Below, piece by piece: positions 1-11,912 of a stretch of 64,000 nucleotides of DNA. Below the pieces are notes generated by a model, which was not told the DNA's origin, did no database searches, and saw nothing but the letters and a program-made list of their open reading frames with translations. Both the position numbers and the translations under genes were made by a program. Origin of the DNA: Meandrina meandrites (taxonomy: Eukaryota > Cnidaria > Anthozoa > Scleractinia > Meandrinidae); the NCBI GenBank assembly GCA_963693305.1, contig OY855905.1:23583437-23647436 (forward strand), given 5' to 3'. Within the stretch, counting starts at the first letter, position 1; the number at the start of each line of letters is the position of its first letter.

Positions 1-84
1 CCGGATTCATAGTTTGTTTTTTCTTTGGTTTTGTAGGTGATTATTTGCTTTTTACCTTGTGGGCTGGCATTTGTGAAAGGGATT

Positions 85-263
85 TATCGTCCTTATCCGA
101 GAAGACTAGAACATCGAACCATTTGCAAATGTAGTCACAAAGGCAGCACGTTCTCCTCAGTTATTTTAAGACTTTGAGTGTTGGTCCGGTCTGGGGCTCG
201 AACCCTCGACCTTCCGCACAGAAGTCCGGCGCTCAACCAACTGGGCTAAACAGGCGGCGGTTT
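85..263 (-). repeat. tRNA-derived SINE
   Basis: Read on the minus strand, 263-180 resembles a tRNA head. An A-box-like TAGCCCAGTTGG is followed about 35 nt later by a B-box-like GGTTCGAGCCC. The unit then runs into a non-tRNA body as far as about 85. Pol III promoter boxes joined to an unrelated tail are the hallmark of a tRNA-derived SINE. The acceptor stems do not pair well enough for a functional tRNA. The 5' and 3' limits are approximate. Confidence 0.6.
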
Positions 264-1596
264 TCTGGTTGCTTTTCTTATCTATTTTGTAATATCGCCC
301 GCAGCATGTGCTCGGAGGCCCTATGGTTCTACTTGGGAATCAGACACAATGCCGGACACAAAAAGCAAAAACAAAAAAAGCTTCCCTTTAGTTTGTTTTT
401 GTCTGAGCAAGCGCTATTATTAATTACAAGATATCTTTTTGATACATTAGTTGCAATTTTGTTTTCCGTCTACTGTCGTCGGCAGCTTGTGAAATTTCTT
501 CTGTTTCTTTCACTGCTTCATGGTTTAGTTTACATTCGCTTTGTCTTCGACTGTCAAAAAATTAAAATTACGAGCCGGAATGTAAACATTCAACGTTTAC
601 CTTTCAGCCTATAACCCATATAGCAACCCATAGCTGCTCATGTGGATCGATAATGCTATCAGATATTCAGAATCCCAGGATCTCTCTAATTTAAAAGATG
701 TCCATATTTTCGGTATAAGCGCACGCCGTAAAACAAACAGATTTTACCTAAAGCTGATTAATATTTTCGAAATAAGAAACAAGACAATATTTGAATAGTC
801 TCTTCGCAAACATGCTTTTCTCGCTGGTGTAAATATTTCTGAATTGAATAACGCGGCTTTTGCATCAATACATTTTACACCCGTCGACTTTCTTGGGATT
901 ATAAATGGACCAACTGAGAACTACGGGAAACTGTATGAGGACTGGCGCCATTTTTATCTCTGAGCTTGGTGGTTAAGTGCAATTAAAATGTAAATCAGTT
1001 TTCAAATTGAATTCAAAGAGATAATATTACTTTCGAAACCATTTCTCCAGTGGAATTATCGTATTAAGTCCAAATTTATCTTGTAATTACTTCCAAAGCT
1101 TTTTTTTTTCATTAAAGGACCTTTCAGTCTTTAGTGGATTACCTTCTAGAACAAAGAACCCCATTTTAATTTTCCCTGTCCTTTCAATAATGTGTTAAAG
1201 GGTTAACTTCGATTGATTTAGCAGTTTACGTTCGGTAATCAAACGAAAGGTGTAAATTAGGTATTACGAATCCTTTACAGCTTCCGACAATCGATTGTTG
1301 CTCCAGCGGCGTAAGCACTTGTTGACCTTCAAATTATTCCCACAGCTGATCGAAATAAAGATGAATTCAATGTAAATTGCCCATTATGAGATAACGAGTA
1401 TACCAAATCCCTTTCGACCTGTCAAAGCACAGTCGTATGACATCTGTGTCCATATGCCAACTTTATTAAGCACTGTGCACCGAGATAGCCGCCCTATTGT
1501 TTTCAGTTCCCGGCCTTTTCATGTAGATGTTTGTATTTATTCAGTTATGCAGATGATGTTGACGTTGGGCTTTTGTTTCGTTTCTTGTACACATAG
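264..1596. other. AT-rich non-coding DNA upstream of the GPCR
   Basis: No coding exon or structured RNA is visible here. The 3' end is the likely last 5'-UTR intron of the GPCR: a T-rich tract ends in ACATAG at 1591-1596, which makes a good splice acceptor just upstream of the start codon. Confidence 0.5.
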
Positions 1597-1629
1597 GCGC
1601 ATTAAAGTCATCGGTGGAAGGTACTCAAT

Positions 1630-2661
1630 ATGTCTGAAGCAGGAAATATGACGAATGCTCCACCGACGGGCATAAATCCTACCCCACAGAGCATCGTCGC
1701 AGCCGTTTTCGTCGCCATTTTGATCCTGGTGACTCTCTTTGGAAATGCTCTGGTCTGCATCAGTTTCTACAGTTTTCCAAACCTCAGGACGATCTGTAAC
1801 TACTTTATTGTCAGTTTGAGTATGGCAGATATCTTGGTTGCCCTGCTGGCGATGCCGTTCTGGCTCATAGTTCAGCTCAACAATACAAAGTGGCCGTTTT
1901 CAAATAACTTGCATACATTTTGGGGGTGCATCGATATTTTTTGTGGCACTGCCTCCATAATGAATCTTACAGCAGTCAGTGTGGATCGAATGCTGGCAAT
2001 CGTGACACCCTTCAAGTATCCAAAACTTCTGACCTCCAAACGGGCCTTGGTTGTCATTCTTTTGACTTGGTTGTATTCCACTGCCATTGCGTGTTTGAGA
2101 CTGGCCGATTGGCCTGGCCGCAGCTTTCTGCATTTCGTGTCCACTGTGAGTTTCTTTCTACCCTTGTCGCTAGTAATTCTAATGTACACTGTAATCTTTA
2201 TCGTTGTTAAGATCCAAGTGCACAGAATCGGAACTGCTGGAGGAAAGGAACATGCCAACGAGATGAAGGCCGCCAAGACCATCTTGGTTGTCATTGGCGC
2301 CTTCGTTGTCTGCTGGCTTCCGTTCTTCGTTATAGTTGTGGGTCATGCGAACGACCCCAAATTCGGATATCCTATGGCGGTTTATAACATGTTCAAATGG
2401 ATGGAATACTTAAATTCTTGTTTAAATCCCGTCATATACACGTGCATGAACCGTACATACAGGCGGGCATTCAAGCGACTCTTTAATCGAGTCTACTTGG
2501 AACAAACTGTGGGTACCAGCCGACGGGGTTCCTCTGTCAGCATGTATCTGAGCAGACGAGGATCTGCGATCAGTGGCTATATGAACCACCGTAAGCATCG
2601 AGGATCTCTTCCTCACACGGCAGTAACCAACTTGGAAACAATTGAGAGCGAAAGCCAGTAA
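1630..2661 (+). CDS. Aminergic-like class A (rhodopsin-family) GPCR
   Basis: A 343-residue seven-helix receptor in a single coding exon, expected at the plasma membrane and coupled to G proteins. Class A marks are N39 (1.50), D67 (2.50), D119-R120-M121 in place of DRY, CWLPFF (228-233) in TM6 and NPVIY (266-270) in TM7. Counting from these anchors places D102 at 3.32, serines at 5.43 and 5.46 (171, 174), W257 at 7.40 and Y260 at 7.43. This is the pocket layout of biogenic-amine receptors, so a monoamine-type ligand is a reasonable inference. The Cys at 3.25 and an ECL2 partner Cys are missing and ECL2 is very short. An N-terminal sequon (N6) and two RRGS basophilic-kinase-type sites (298-301, 309-312) are present. 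The start codon lies 34 nt past a 5'-UTR acceptor (exon from 1597). A possible ATTAAA poly(A) signal is at 2787-2792. The exact ligand class is uncertain. Confidence 0.9.
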   Translation: MSEAGNMTNAPPTGINPTPQSIVAAVFVAILILVTLFGNALVCISFYSFPNLRTICNYFIVSLSMADILVALLAMPFWLIVQLNNTKWPFSNNLHTFWGCIDIFCGTASIMNLTAVSVDRMLAIVTPFKYPKLLTSKRALVVILLTWLYSTAIACLRLADWPGRSFLHFVSTVSFFLPLSLVILMYTVIFIVVKIQVHRIGTAGGKEHANEMKAAKTILVVIGAFVVCWLPFFVIVVGHANDPKFGYPMAVYNMFKWMEYLNSCLNPVIYTCMNRTYRRAFKRLFNRVYLEQTVGTSRRGSSVSMYLSRRGSAISGYMNHRKHRGSLPHTAVTNLETIESESQ

Positions 2662-4869
2662 CATCTTGGATAATCGACAGACAGGTTGACTGAACACTGC
2701 TAACTCGTCAGAAACTACTGCTTTCGAAACTTGGAACTACGTGAGTCGACTGTATGATCTGTCCTGTAAAGAAGCCTTTCCAACTGATTAAATACTAAAT
2801 ATCAACTTGCGATTTTTAAGAACAAATTCTCGTGTTCAAAGTAAAGAAAAAGATTTTACGTGAGCGCAAAATTTGCTGTAAGCTACTCTGCCACATGTTC
2901 TGCCCGTTTGCTAGCACTTTACATATGGACAAGTCTAGCGTATGCGGTGCGGAACCGAAGCATTGGTCAGTCAAAACGCTAATAATGCTAAACGGCTACA
3001 TTGCATGATAATTTGTTTACGGATACTGATGTCTGAATGAAAAAAAAGGTAATGATCTATGGCTTTAGCTGCCACAGTGAATGTCTTAACCAGGATATTA
3101 AGGGATCGTCAAATTGAATGGAATTTAATTTGACAGCGGTAAGTGGTAGGATTAAGCTCGACACTGTATTAGCCAACGATCTGTGTATGATACTGCCTAA
3201 GTTTTGTGTCAACTTGGTATTTACTGTGGCTAAATGAAACCAACTGTCAACGGCGGTCGAGAGACGCTGTAATTGTGTATAGCCCCATTTCGATACATAA
3301 AATTAAAACTCTTCTTGACGCGTAGAAGACCATTCCTGTGAGCTTCATGACGGTTTTCTAAGCCTTCCCGTCAAGGATTTTTCTATGTCGCACAGGGGCT
3401 TGTCATGATAAAAAAATATATAAATTTAAAAAAAATTCACAAGTGGTTTTATTTAAAATCAATTAGGTTAAAAGCTGCTAAAACCGCGGAATCAATAACA
3501 AACAATCGCAGGAAATTAATGAGCTGTTGTTGTTAAAAGGGATAATTAATTAATTTTGCCTAAAGGCTTGTATATATGTCATCACGGAGCTTCTAAAGAA
3601 TCAACAAATGATCAAGGGTTATCTATAATCTTTCTTTGCGGTAAGAAATATTGAAAATATCTTTTTCGGTATAATGCTCTTATTACTTAATGAGAAAATT
3701 TGGGCTGCGTTGAGTCCAACCCTAGCAGGCTGTGACAGGCTCGAAACAAGTCAGTCTGTTTAGATTTGTTTAGTCTAAGCTACTCTAGTTAACAAGCTGA
3801 TCTGGCATTAATTGAGGGGTTCAAATTATAAACAGTGATGTATTCGGCATTCAGTTTTCTTTTATGTGATGCAATCACAATAGGGGGCAGTCGGATTTTA
3901 GAATACTCTAGTCAGCAACATTTATCAGTCTGTATTAAATTTGCCGTTAATTAATTGCCTGTTCGATGATTGATGTCTCGCTGGTGAAATATTACCCTCC
4001 ATCATTATTAAGATGTTAATTTACTGATAACAAACGTGCTTCGTCGTTTGATTAGCCATGGACCGACTGTTGTCTGCCCACCACATCTTGCACTTCTCTA
4101 ACGCCGCTAAAACACTCAGGCAAACACTGAGGTAACTTTTTTTGCATTGTTTAATACATTGTATTTTAGTTGAATACCTATGTACATTACGTACAAAAAG
4201 AACTTTGGTCGCAAGGATAACAACCGTTAAAGCTCCTTTATCACGTGTTCTTGCTTTCATATATTGCTCATCCTCAGCTGTTTTTACTTAACATATGGGT
4301 GTTATATCCCCAAGCATTCGCTAGCCTTTGAAGTTAATTTTATTAAAACCGTCGAGTCCTTGGAACGGTTTGTTTAAAAAGATAGAATTGTTAGATGGTA
4401 ATGAGGCTACTGACGCACTTGATGGAATACTAGAGATTTTAAATAATGCATCATGGACTTGTCAACGGCCTGAGAACTACTCGAGGCTTTGCTTCAGTGT
4501 ATCAAATCCTAGTCTAGCCCCAGGACTGCGCGTAGAATTATAGCGGCCGACCTGCTACAACTTACCACGGATTATTTGGAAAATTAGTTCAGTAGTCCGC
4601 ATCCGAGAACGCAGTAAAATATATACTTTCACCGGTTGAGTTCGCTATCTTAGAGAACAGTGCGAAACAAATAAATGCTACGTCCTTTTAAACCTGATTT
4701 ATCATTGGCCAAAGGACTCGATTTTAAGAAATAATTCAGTATGAAGTTATTATAATATATGTTTCTGTGTTTATATTCCTTGCCTTGATCTATTGCTGGG
4801 TTTTTTGTATCATAAATGTGTATAATTTTCTAAAATGAAGAAAGATCTTCAATTTGATACTTCAATGGA
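2662..4869. other. Intergenic DNA between the GPCR and the arylsulfatase 3' end
   Basis: After the GPCR's probable 3' UTR I see no exon with both splice sites, no tRNA and no clear transposon. Short open frames at 4021-4260 and 4328-4543 have no recognisable domain or splice context. Confidence 0.45.
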
Positions 4870-7800
4870 TCATAGAGTTTGATTGGAATACTTCATCAGG
4901 TGTAATCCATGGCGAACCTGTTCGGCCTGCACGTGATTGCAAGCGCTCTTGGAAGCAAAATATTCCGATTTGTCTGTGAGAGTTTTCCATGGTCCCCAAA
5001 AGCTATTGAATTTCTTGGGATCCGCTTTTGCGTCAATCATTGGATAGACAACTGGAAATGCTGTGCTCCGGTAATAATTCAGCCTCTCTTTCAACTCCTG
5101 CACCACATGTGGATATTGGTCAGAAACATCTCTGTATTCACATGGATCTAAAAATTTGAAAGAGATCACAACATTGTAAAAATCTACCAAACGTGTTCTA
5201 GATATAACATGGTGGAAGTGCAATAATTGGACCTCACTTATTCATGATTCCGCCTTTATTCATTTATTCTGACGTATTCATTTTTCCTAATTAGTTGTGG
5301 ATTTTGCATAATATTGATTATTCAGTTTCTTCCGCATAAGCTACATCTTGTTGGGCATTGGCAAAACACGCGATTCCTGCATGCTGAGTGGCCATTAATT
5401 TGTAGAAGTCTTAAGAGCACTGCTTTATCCAACATGCCATAATTGTGTAGACGACTATACTTTGTATATGTATGAATTCAAAAAAACAAAACAAAACAAA
5501 ACATATGCTAGTAATAAACCGCAATTTTTGGAATGCAATTAATTGTATACTAATGTAGAATTGTATATTTTGTGGTTCAATTTCACCTTTGGTATTTGGT
5601 ATTTTCCTTTGTTTTATATTCATTATCATAGTTACCATACACCAAAAAAAATGGAAAATGCAAAATTGTACCAATGCAACAGTAAAACACATATATATTC
5701 TGATGTAAAATAAGAAAAGTAAAAAGGAACGGTGTTTTGTAAGATTAAGTGCTGCTTTTTATTGTAAGCTAAATGTAATGATGTGATGTCATACTCTGTA
5801 AATTATTTAAAATTAGATGAATTCAAAAAATACTTTTTTGTATAAATAATAAATAATAAAATGGCATTTCAACAGAGTAGTTCTTCGTCCACCGTCCCCG
5901 GAGCGAATTGGAATTTAGAAGTGTTGCTTTTTGTGCGAGGGTGGGCGGAGAGGGGGAGGGGGGAGGTGAGGAGGCACCTGGAGAAAACCCTCGAAGCAAA
6001 GGCGAAAACTAACAACAGTCAACCCACATATGACGCTGGGTCCTGGAGTTGAACCCGGGTACACTTGTGGGAGGAGTGCGCTCTCACCACTGCCCCCCCC
6101 CCCCCTCCCCCTGTTCCTCTACAACACAGAGGTACAGTCTCTGATTTTGTATTAAGCGTCATTTACTTATTAGTTTGGAGGTTCGCCGGACAGTGGAACG
6201 AATTTAACTTCTGCTGAATGTTAACGTAAATAGGTATTACCATTTGCCAGGTTAAACAGACATGAATGGTGATGCTTTGAGTCACACATGCCTTCACCGT
6301 CTGTCCACGGGCCGCATTTAATTTCAGCTCCAGGGAGAGTTGGTTTTGCTGACCAAGGAGGTGGCCTTTTTGTTGGGTACCGCGCATGCCATCCAAGCTG
6401 ATAGGTGTCATCCATTCCAACAACAAGTTTAAAGTTCCCTTTGCGGATGGCTTCAAAATTTCGCCTAGATAAAGAAGACGATGAAAATCTGTTTATCATA
6501 TCATATCATAACTTATAGCTGATCTGGGGATATAATTTTATCATTTGTATATCTATGAAGCTGATTGGTCAACTGACAAACAAAAATTCCTGGCAATCTT
6601 AAAATTTTAAATTGGGAGGAGAGATTGACATCCTAATTTATAGTGGGAACTGGTCTGGACTCACTAGCACTGACAATGGATTTATTTGCACCTACCGAGG
6701 GTCTATATTATGCAGTACTTCATCCCGAGGTGATGGTGCGTCGTTTGATATTGTTTCCCAGACATTCTTTCCGTCAGTTCGCGCCGATATCAGCTCTGCA
6801 TCCCCTCCCCCTAAGTGGTACAGTGTCGCTGCCCAGTCTGTGGCGTCAATCAATCCTGTACACACGCGGTTCTTCTGTTTGATGAGATCATTAGCGGTGT
6901 ATACGAAACCAACACCTTTCACTCCACCCTCCCACAGGGTGTCTTTTCCAGCGCGAAAAGGGAAGTTTGAGCCAGCGTTCCTAATCAAGTAGAAAAGTGT
7001 AGTTAAACTCTGCATGGACGCAATTGATAAGGGAGCTAGTTTACGGCTGAAGACTACAATTGGACTTAGATACCGGTATCACACAAATCAGTGCAAAGTT
7101 AACAGTACGTAAAATTCGTCGATATTTGTCTTGTATATTGTACCAATACAATAAGTAATCTTTATCCTAGACTTTAGAACTCAGTGGTAGCGGTGAAGGT
7201 GAATAAACGTGGATGACCATTCGAATGAGACATTAGAAAATCGGATCGAACCACTGGAAATAAAAGTTCTCGATGTAACCTGATTACGTACGTAACTCTG
7301 GCAATTGCAGCTAAAGCAGATCTTCATCTTCACTGTTTATTTAAAGTCAAAAGTTTGCTGGGGCATTTTTCAGAGATAAATGTAAAGCCTATACAATGAA
7401 CAAAGTATGCCCCTTAAGACTGTTGAGAAATTGTTTCCATGTGCCATAGAATTCACAATAGGGGGAAATTGTATCATATGTTATAACAATTTAGTACAAC
7501 TGCGCCACGGAGATGACCTGTTGTAGCTTAGTTACCAGTTGAAACCATAAGGAGCTCCTCCGTTGTCAGTGGTGAAGATTATGACAGAATCTTGCAGCAT
7601 TCCCTTATCTGCGAGCGCCTGCTTCACGGCTCCGACTGAATCATCCAGTGACGTTACCATGGCAGCGTACTTTTGTCTTCTTTTGTCTTTAATAAAACTA
7701 AATTTCTTGAAAAATAGAAAATTCAATTTAATTGGACTGCTCGGTAGTAGCATTTATTTGGCCGATTAACACAAACGCAAATAACACATTCAGAATTAAA

Positions 7801-10800
7801 ATAAGATCAACATGCTACCGGTGGCAAGTCACCATAGGTTGGTTTATAATTTTGTTTTTCCCAAGTAATTGGTTGGAAAGAGCACCGTGATAGCAGCAAC
7901 AAAGTCTAACCTCGACAGACTCAAGCGTCGATTAAAATGGGTGTCACACTGTATACAAAAGTGAACATGCAAAAAGGGGAATTGCAAGAGGAAAAACCGT
8001 GGTGGTTGCGTGGCACTTGGCACAAATGTTATACAGTTGAGCTGAGTAAGAAATCTTTTACAGATTAAAAATGCTAAACATTTCGCGCTTAGCCCTTCAC
8101 TCGGTGGACACGGTTCGTAATGAAACAGACCGTCACGCACCAGAAAATTTTTAAACAGCAGCAGAATGCCATCTTGATACTTAAAACGCTATTCTATTTA
8201 TGAAATTACCTTTATAAGGTGCGCTGGTGCCTGAAGGGGATCATTCTTATTGGCTGAATGCGCGGCTTGGTGGGCAAGGTACAAAAACATTGGTTTGGAT
8301 GCATCGTGAGCATTGATCTTTTTTATGGCCTCCTGGGTAAAGAGGTCCGTTGCATAGATTCCATCTCTTCTGATTGGCTAAAAACGACAAAGGAAAGACG
8401 TCATATAATAACAAAAGGCAACAACGCACAAATAACGACATACATTTGCATTGAAAATAGAAACAGATTATGACTATAAAGTTTCTAAAGTTCAATTTTA
8501 ATTATGCTTTTTATGTAAACGTCCTTTCAGTAAATCTCAGTTCCTCTTCTATTGCAGGCTCAACCTAAGACCGATCATTGTGGCTTAAGGAAATTGTGGA
8601 CAACTATAGTCTTTGGTATTTTTCTCTAATTTTGACATTGAACGTTCTTTGAGTCGATAGCTAGGGGTAAAGTTAGCTGATAGCACCATGACTTTGATCA
8701 GTTTCCGTTCAGTTCAACTGCATTTATTTCTCGACTGTTTTTCACTCTTTTGAGCCTATTTAATAGAATAGTTGCTCTTTATGCGTGTTTTCTTTTACCG
8801 ACCTACCTTCATGTTATCCCGGAGATCATAGCCCCAGTAATCCTCAAACGAGCTGTGATCCCAGTAATCCTCCTTCGCACCCAAGAAGCCAAAGAACGAA
8901 TCGAATCCTCGATATAAAGGGGTGTACTCCTTAGTAAAGTATCCGAGATGCCACTATAAGAAAGAAACAAAGCATGATATTCAGCCTACATTGTTAGTAC
9001 CCTGTCCCTCGGTCGTCTGAGGGAAGGGTAGAACTTGAGTACGCCTGTAATCTAGTACCCAGATTCTCTCCGGAAGGGTGAGAAGACCTGGGTACGAGTG
9101 CGCACTCGTAATTGTAGGTGCGCCTGTAATCCTATGGCGGTAAATAAACGTCCAGCCCCCGCACGGTATACAACGTTGCACGAAAGGACGCTTGCAGGTG
9201 TTTCAGCTGACGTGAGACTTCCTGGCCTGGCTACGTGTAAAGCCCTAAAGGTTTAAAATGACGAAACCAAAACGGCGAAGATAGCTAAGAAGAAAAAGCT
9301 TCAGTCGTTGCCAGTTTTTTTGCTGTCGAAGACGAAAAACTGTTACTTGCTATTAAAGCAGGGTTCGCGCATGAGAGAAGCAAGTTTTCATCAAGCTATA
9401 AGCCGATATTAGGATCATTCTGTGAAATGTTGTCACTGTTGTCATTGTATTAAACAAGTCGCAGAAAGAGAAAGTTTCAACATTCCAAGGTCCACTGATA
9501 TACAACTTTGCGCACAAAAAAGTGACGCAGATATAAATCTTTATTCTAGGTTGTGCAAAGGATGTATTACACGATCCATTGGATAAACCATTATCCAGCA
9601 CCAGGATAGGGATTTACGTAGTGGATGGCGCCCCCCTCCCCCCCCCCCCCCCCCTCTCCCCTCCTCAATACCTCCTGTAAGAATCGCTTCTTTCAGGCGA
9701 TAACAATGTGATTCAAATCGTTTAAATCTCGGGCATGTGCTTCATCATACCTTTCCGATTGCATGAGTCTTGTAACCAAGACTTTTAAGATACTGTGCTG
9801 TTGTTACTTCCTTGAGCGGTAGTCCATAAGGTTGGGCGGCGAAGATCACGAAATGTTGAATACCTGATGGAGTAAAAGAAAACATTGAGTTACACACAAT
9901 TGTTTTAGCCGGATAATGAGCCCCAAAGGTTCTTCATTCAATTTTGTCGTCAGTTGATGTTGATGTTGTTCTTGATATCCCCACTAAATTGCGAACATAC
10001 GATGGCCAATTGTTATATTTGCAAATATTAACGAAGCCACATCATAAATCACCAGAGGAACAGTTAATAGCCTGCCTACGTTTATCTTTAAATTATCCTC
10101 CAATGTTTAATCTTCCTTGTCCCTTCCTGACTCATTTATAACACATACTAGGTGCTTTTCAGGTTACTTTCCATGGCCATTTGAAGATAACATTGTACAT
10201 AGCGATTAGTTACAAACGAAAAGACAGCAGCCCTTCAGTTATGCGCCAAAATCATTGGGCAATTTCAATGAAACCTACCAAGGTGGATCGGGTGTTTACC
10301 CGACATGATCGATGCTCTAGTCGGAGTGCACATTGGGGACACATAGTAGTTGTTTAATATGACGCCCTCATTGGCCATCGCGTCGATGTTTGGAGTTGGA
10401 ATCTGGCGGGAACCATGAAAGCCAACGTCATCCCATCCCTGTTAAACGAAATATAGCAATGAATGGGGATAATTTATACATGCGCGTGCTTTACCTCGCG
10501 TGCTGGAGAGCAAATAACGTACGAAATGAGTGCAAATATACATGATGTTATTTGTACGACACAAGACCGATTTAATGTGTTCTTTGTAGTCCTCTTGAAA
10601 GATTAAAAAACGGTGGAAAGTCGGAAGTCGGCATTTCAAGGAAAGAAAATCGAGGGTTACAAATCTCTTATAAGACATTTTAGTGCATAGTTTCGCTGTG
10701 CATTTTTGCTCGCAAATTGTTTTTTTACTTGCCCTGCGGGCTCGCAAAAATGTTGCAAGACTCATAAAATATACCTTAAATGTCTAACAATATATATATT

Positions 10801-11912
10801 TATTAGCAGTGTACTTTTATAATTCTACTTATAGAATGAATATTGAATAAAACGAATGTTGACCGGCTCTGAATTCCAGGTTACTTACCAGATCGTCGGC
10901 CAAGATGAAAATTAAATGCGGCTGCTTTTTTATAGTTGCCTTGCAAATTGAAGTTAAAATGCCCAAAAGAAAAGGAAACCTGCAACGCAAAAATAAACAG
11001 AGCAGGAAAAAAAGACAGGTATCACTGTATGTCATGAATTCGAGCCGAACCGGGTAAAGGACAGTAAAAGGTTGCGCTTATCAAAGACTGTGCACTGATA
11101 GCCCTCTATAGTTTCAATTAATGTCTTTTGCGTTAGAAATAAGTCAATGCGCTTACAAAAAGTGAACTGGAATAACGATCGAGCCCAGACTACGGATTCA
11201 TGATAGGGTGATCCTGCGTGTACGCACCCTCTGAGTGGTTGATAGCTAGGAAAATCAGTTCTGGATCCCGAATGAACAGACCGAATCAGACTTGGTTATC
11301 GTTTTCTCCCAACATCCCACAGCAGAACTGTACTTCAGATTTGTGTAATGAAACCATAGTTGGTGGCCTATAAAGGTTAATTTGTGGTAGACTAGACTAT
11401 TTATTAGTAGGCGACCATCTCTATTCTACTGCAAATCTGGTAATCCGGCTAACTGTTCGCTGATAGGCAAACAGCACCTGCTGTGTTTGCCATGGATGGT
11501 CGTGGATAGGTTAGCGTTAGGTGTTCTTCTGCTGTAGTTCTCGTTTTCAAACTGCAGCGGAATGTTCGTGAAATGATTTTAGTTTAATCTCCACCTCTCA
11601 GTAGTACAAAAAATATGCAACCACCTGCTGATATTGGCCAACAATTCGAAATTCGGACTGTAGTTTACACATTTTACAGTGACCGAAAATCCATTTCACG
11701 GTAGACCATAATTAATAACACTAGTGGTATAAGTCAGTCAGCTGCAATCTCCCCAGGCTATTCCCGGAGTGAAACCGCAATGAAATAATGGAATTCAATT
11801 CAAAACACGATAACAGAATCACATCTCACCACAATCTACACATACTAGTTTAGTCAAACACCGAATCTTAACGGGTTCTTACATACCAGAACTTTACTTT
11901 TGTTAATTCCAT
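4870..11912 (-). CDS. Secreted/lysosomal arylsulfatase (ARSB/ARSJ-like), ten exons
   Basis: Exons in coding order: 11912-11887, 10979-10889, 10438-10279, 9863-9751, 8953-8807, 8377-8210, 7705-7536, 6980-6696, 6464-6241, 5147-4870. Every junction is GT/AG, all phases join, and the sum is 1662 nt (553 aa plus TGA), near the usual length of arylsulfatase B. The 26-nt first exon plus exon 2 gives a signal peptide of about 23 residues. The sulfatase signature CTPTR (C76) is the site where the family's Cys becomes formylglycine. Other active-site pieces are ADDL (D37/D38), GKWHLG (129-134), the LAHQAAH segment (His215, His219) and TDNGG (D282/N283). The family hydrolyses sulfate esters, typically of sulfated polysaccharides such as dermatan or chondroitin sulfate, with Ca2+ in the site. 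HNIDP and a C-terminal WGPW segment match the B/I/J subgroup. About 38 residues follow WGPW, a longer tail than I expect. The exact substrate and the 5' UTR are unknown. Confidence 0.93.
5971..6098 (-). repeat. tRNA-like SINE in the last intron of the arylsulfatase
   Basis: On the minus strand GGTGAGAGCGC (A-box-like) is followed by GGGTTCAACTCC (B-box-like) and a tail that runs through the GC-rich segment at 5971-6034. A C-run at about 6094-6106 abuts it. It lies between exons 9 and 10 of the arylsulfatase and does not disturb the splice sites. Confidence 0.5.
9631..9666. repeat. Poly-C/CT low-complexity tract
   Basis: Almost uninterrupted C with a few T, in the intron between arylsulfatase exons 4 and 5. 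Length is likely unreliable in the assembly. Confidence 0.8.

Noticed and set aside
180..263. Functional tRNA gene
   Set aside because: A and B boxes are present but the stems do not pair properly and the unit continues into a repeat tail.
174..614. 146-residue open frame as a gene
   Set aside because: It starts in the SINE and has no recognisable domain or splice signals.
7691..7699. Arylsulfatase exon 7 starting at the nearer AG (7697)
   Set aside because: That acceptor puts the frame out of phase with exon 6; the AG giving a start at 7705 restores it.
8981..9181. Extra arylsulfatase exon
   Set aside because: Exons 4 and 5 already join in phase (GK|WHLG) without it, and the segment has repeat-like words.
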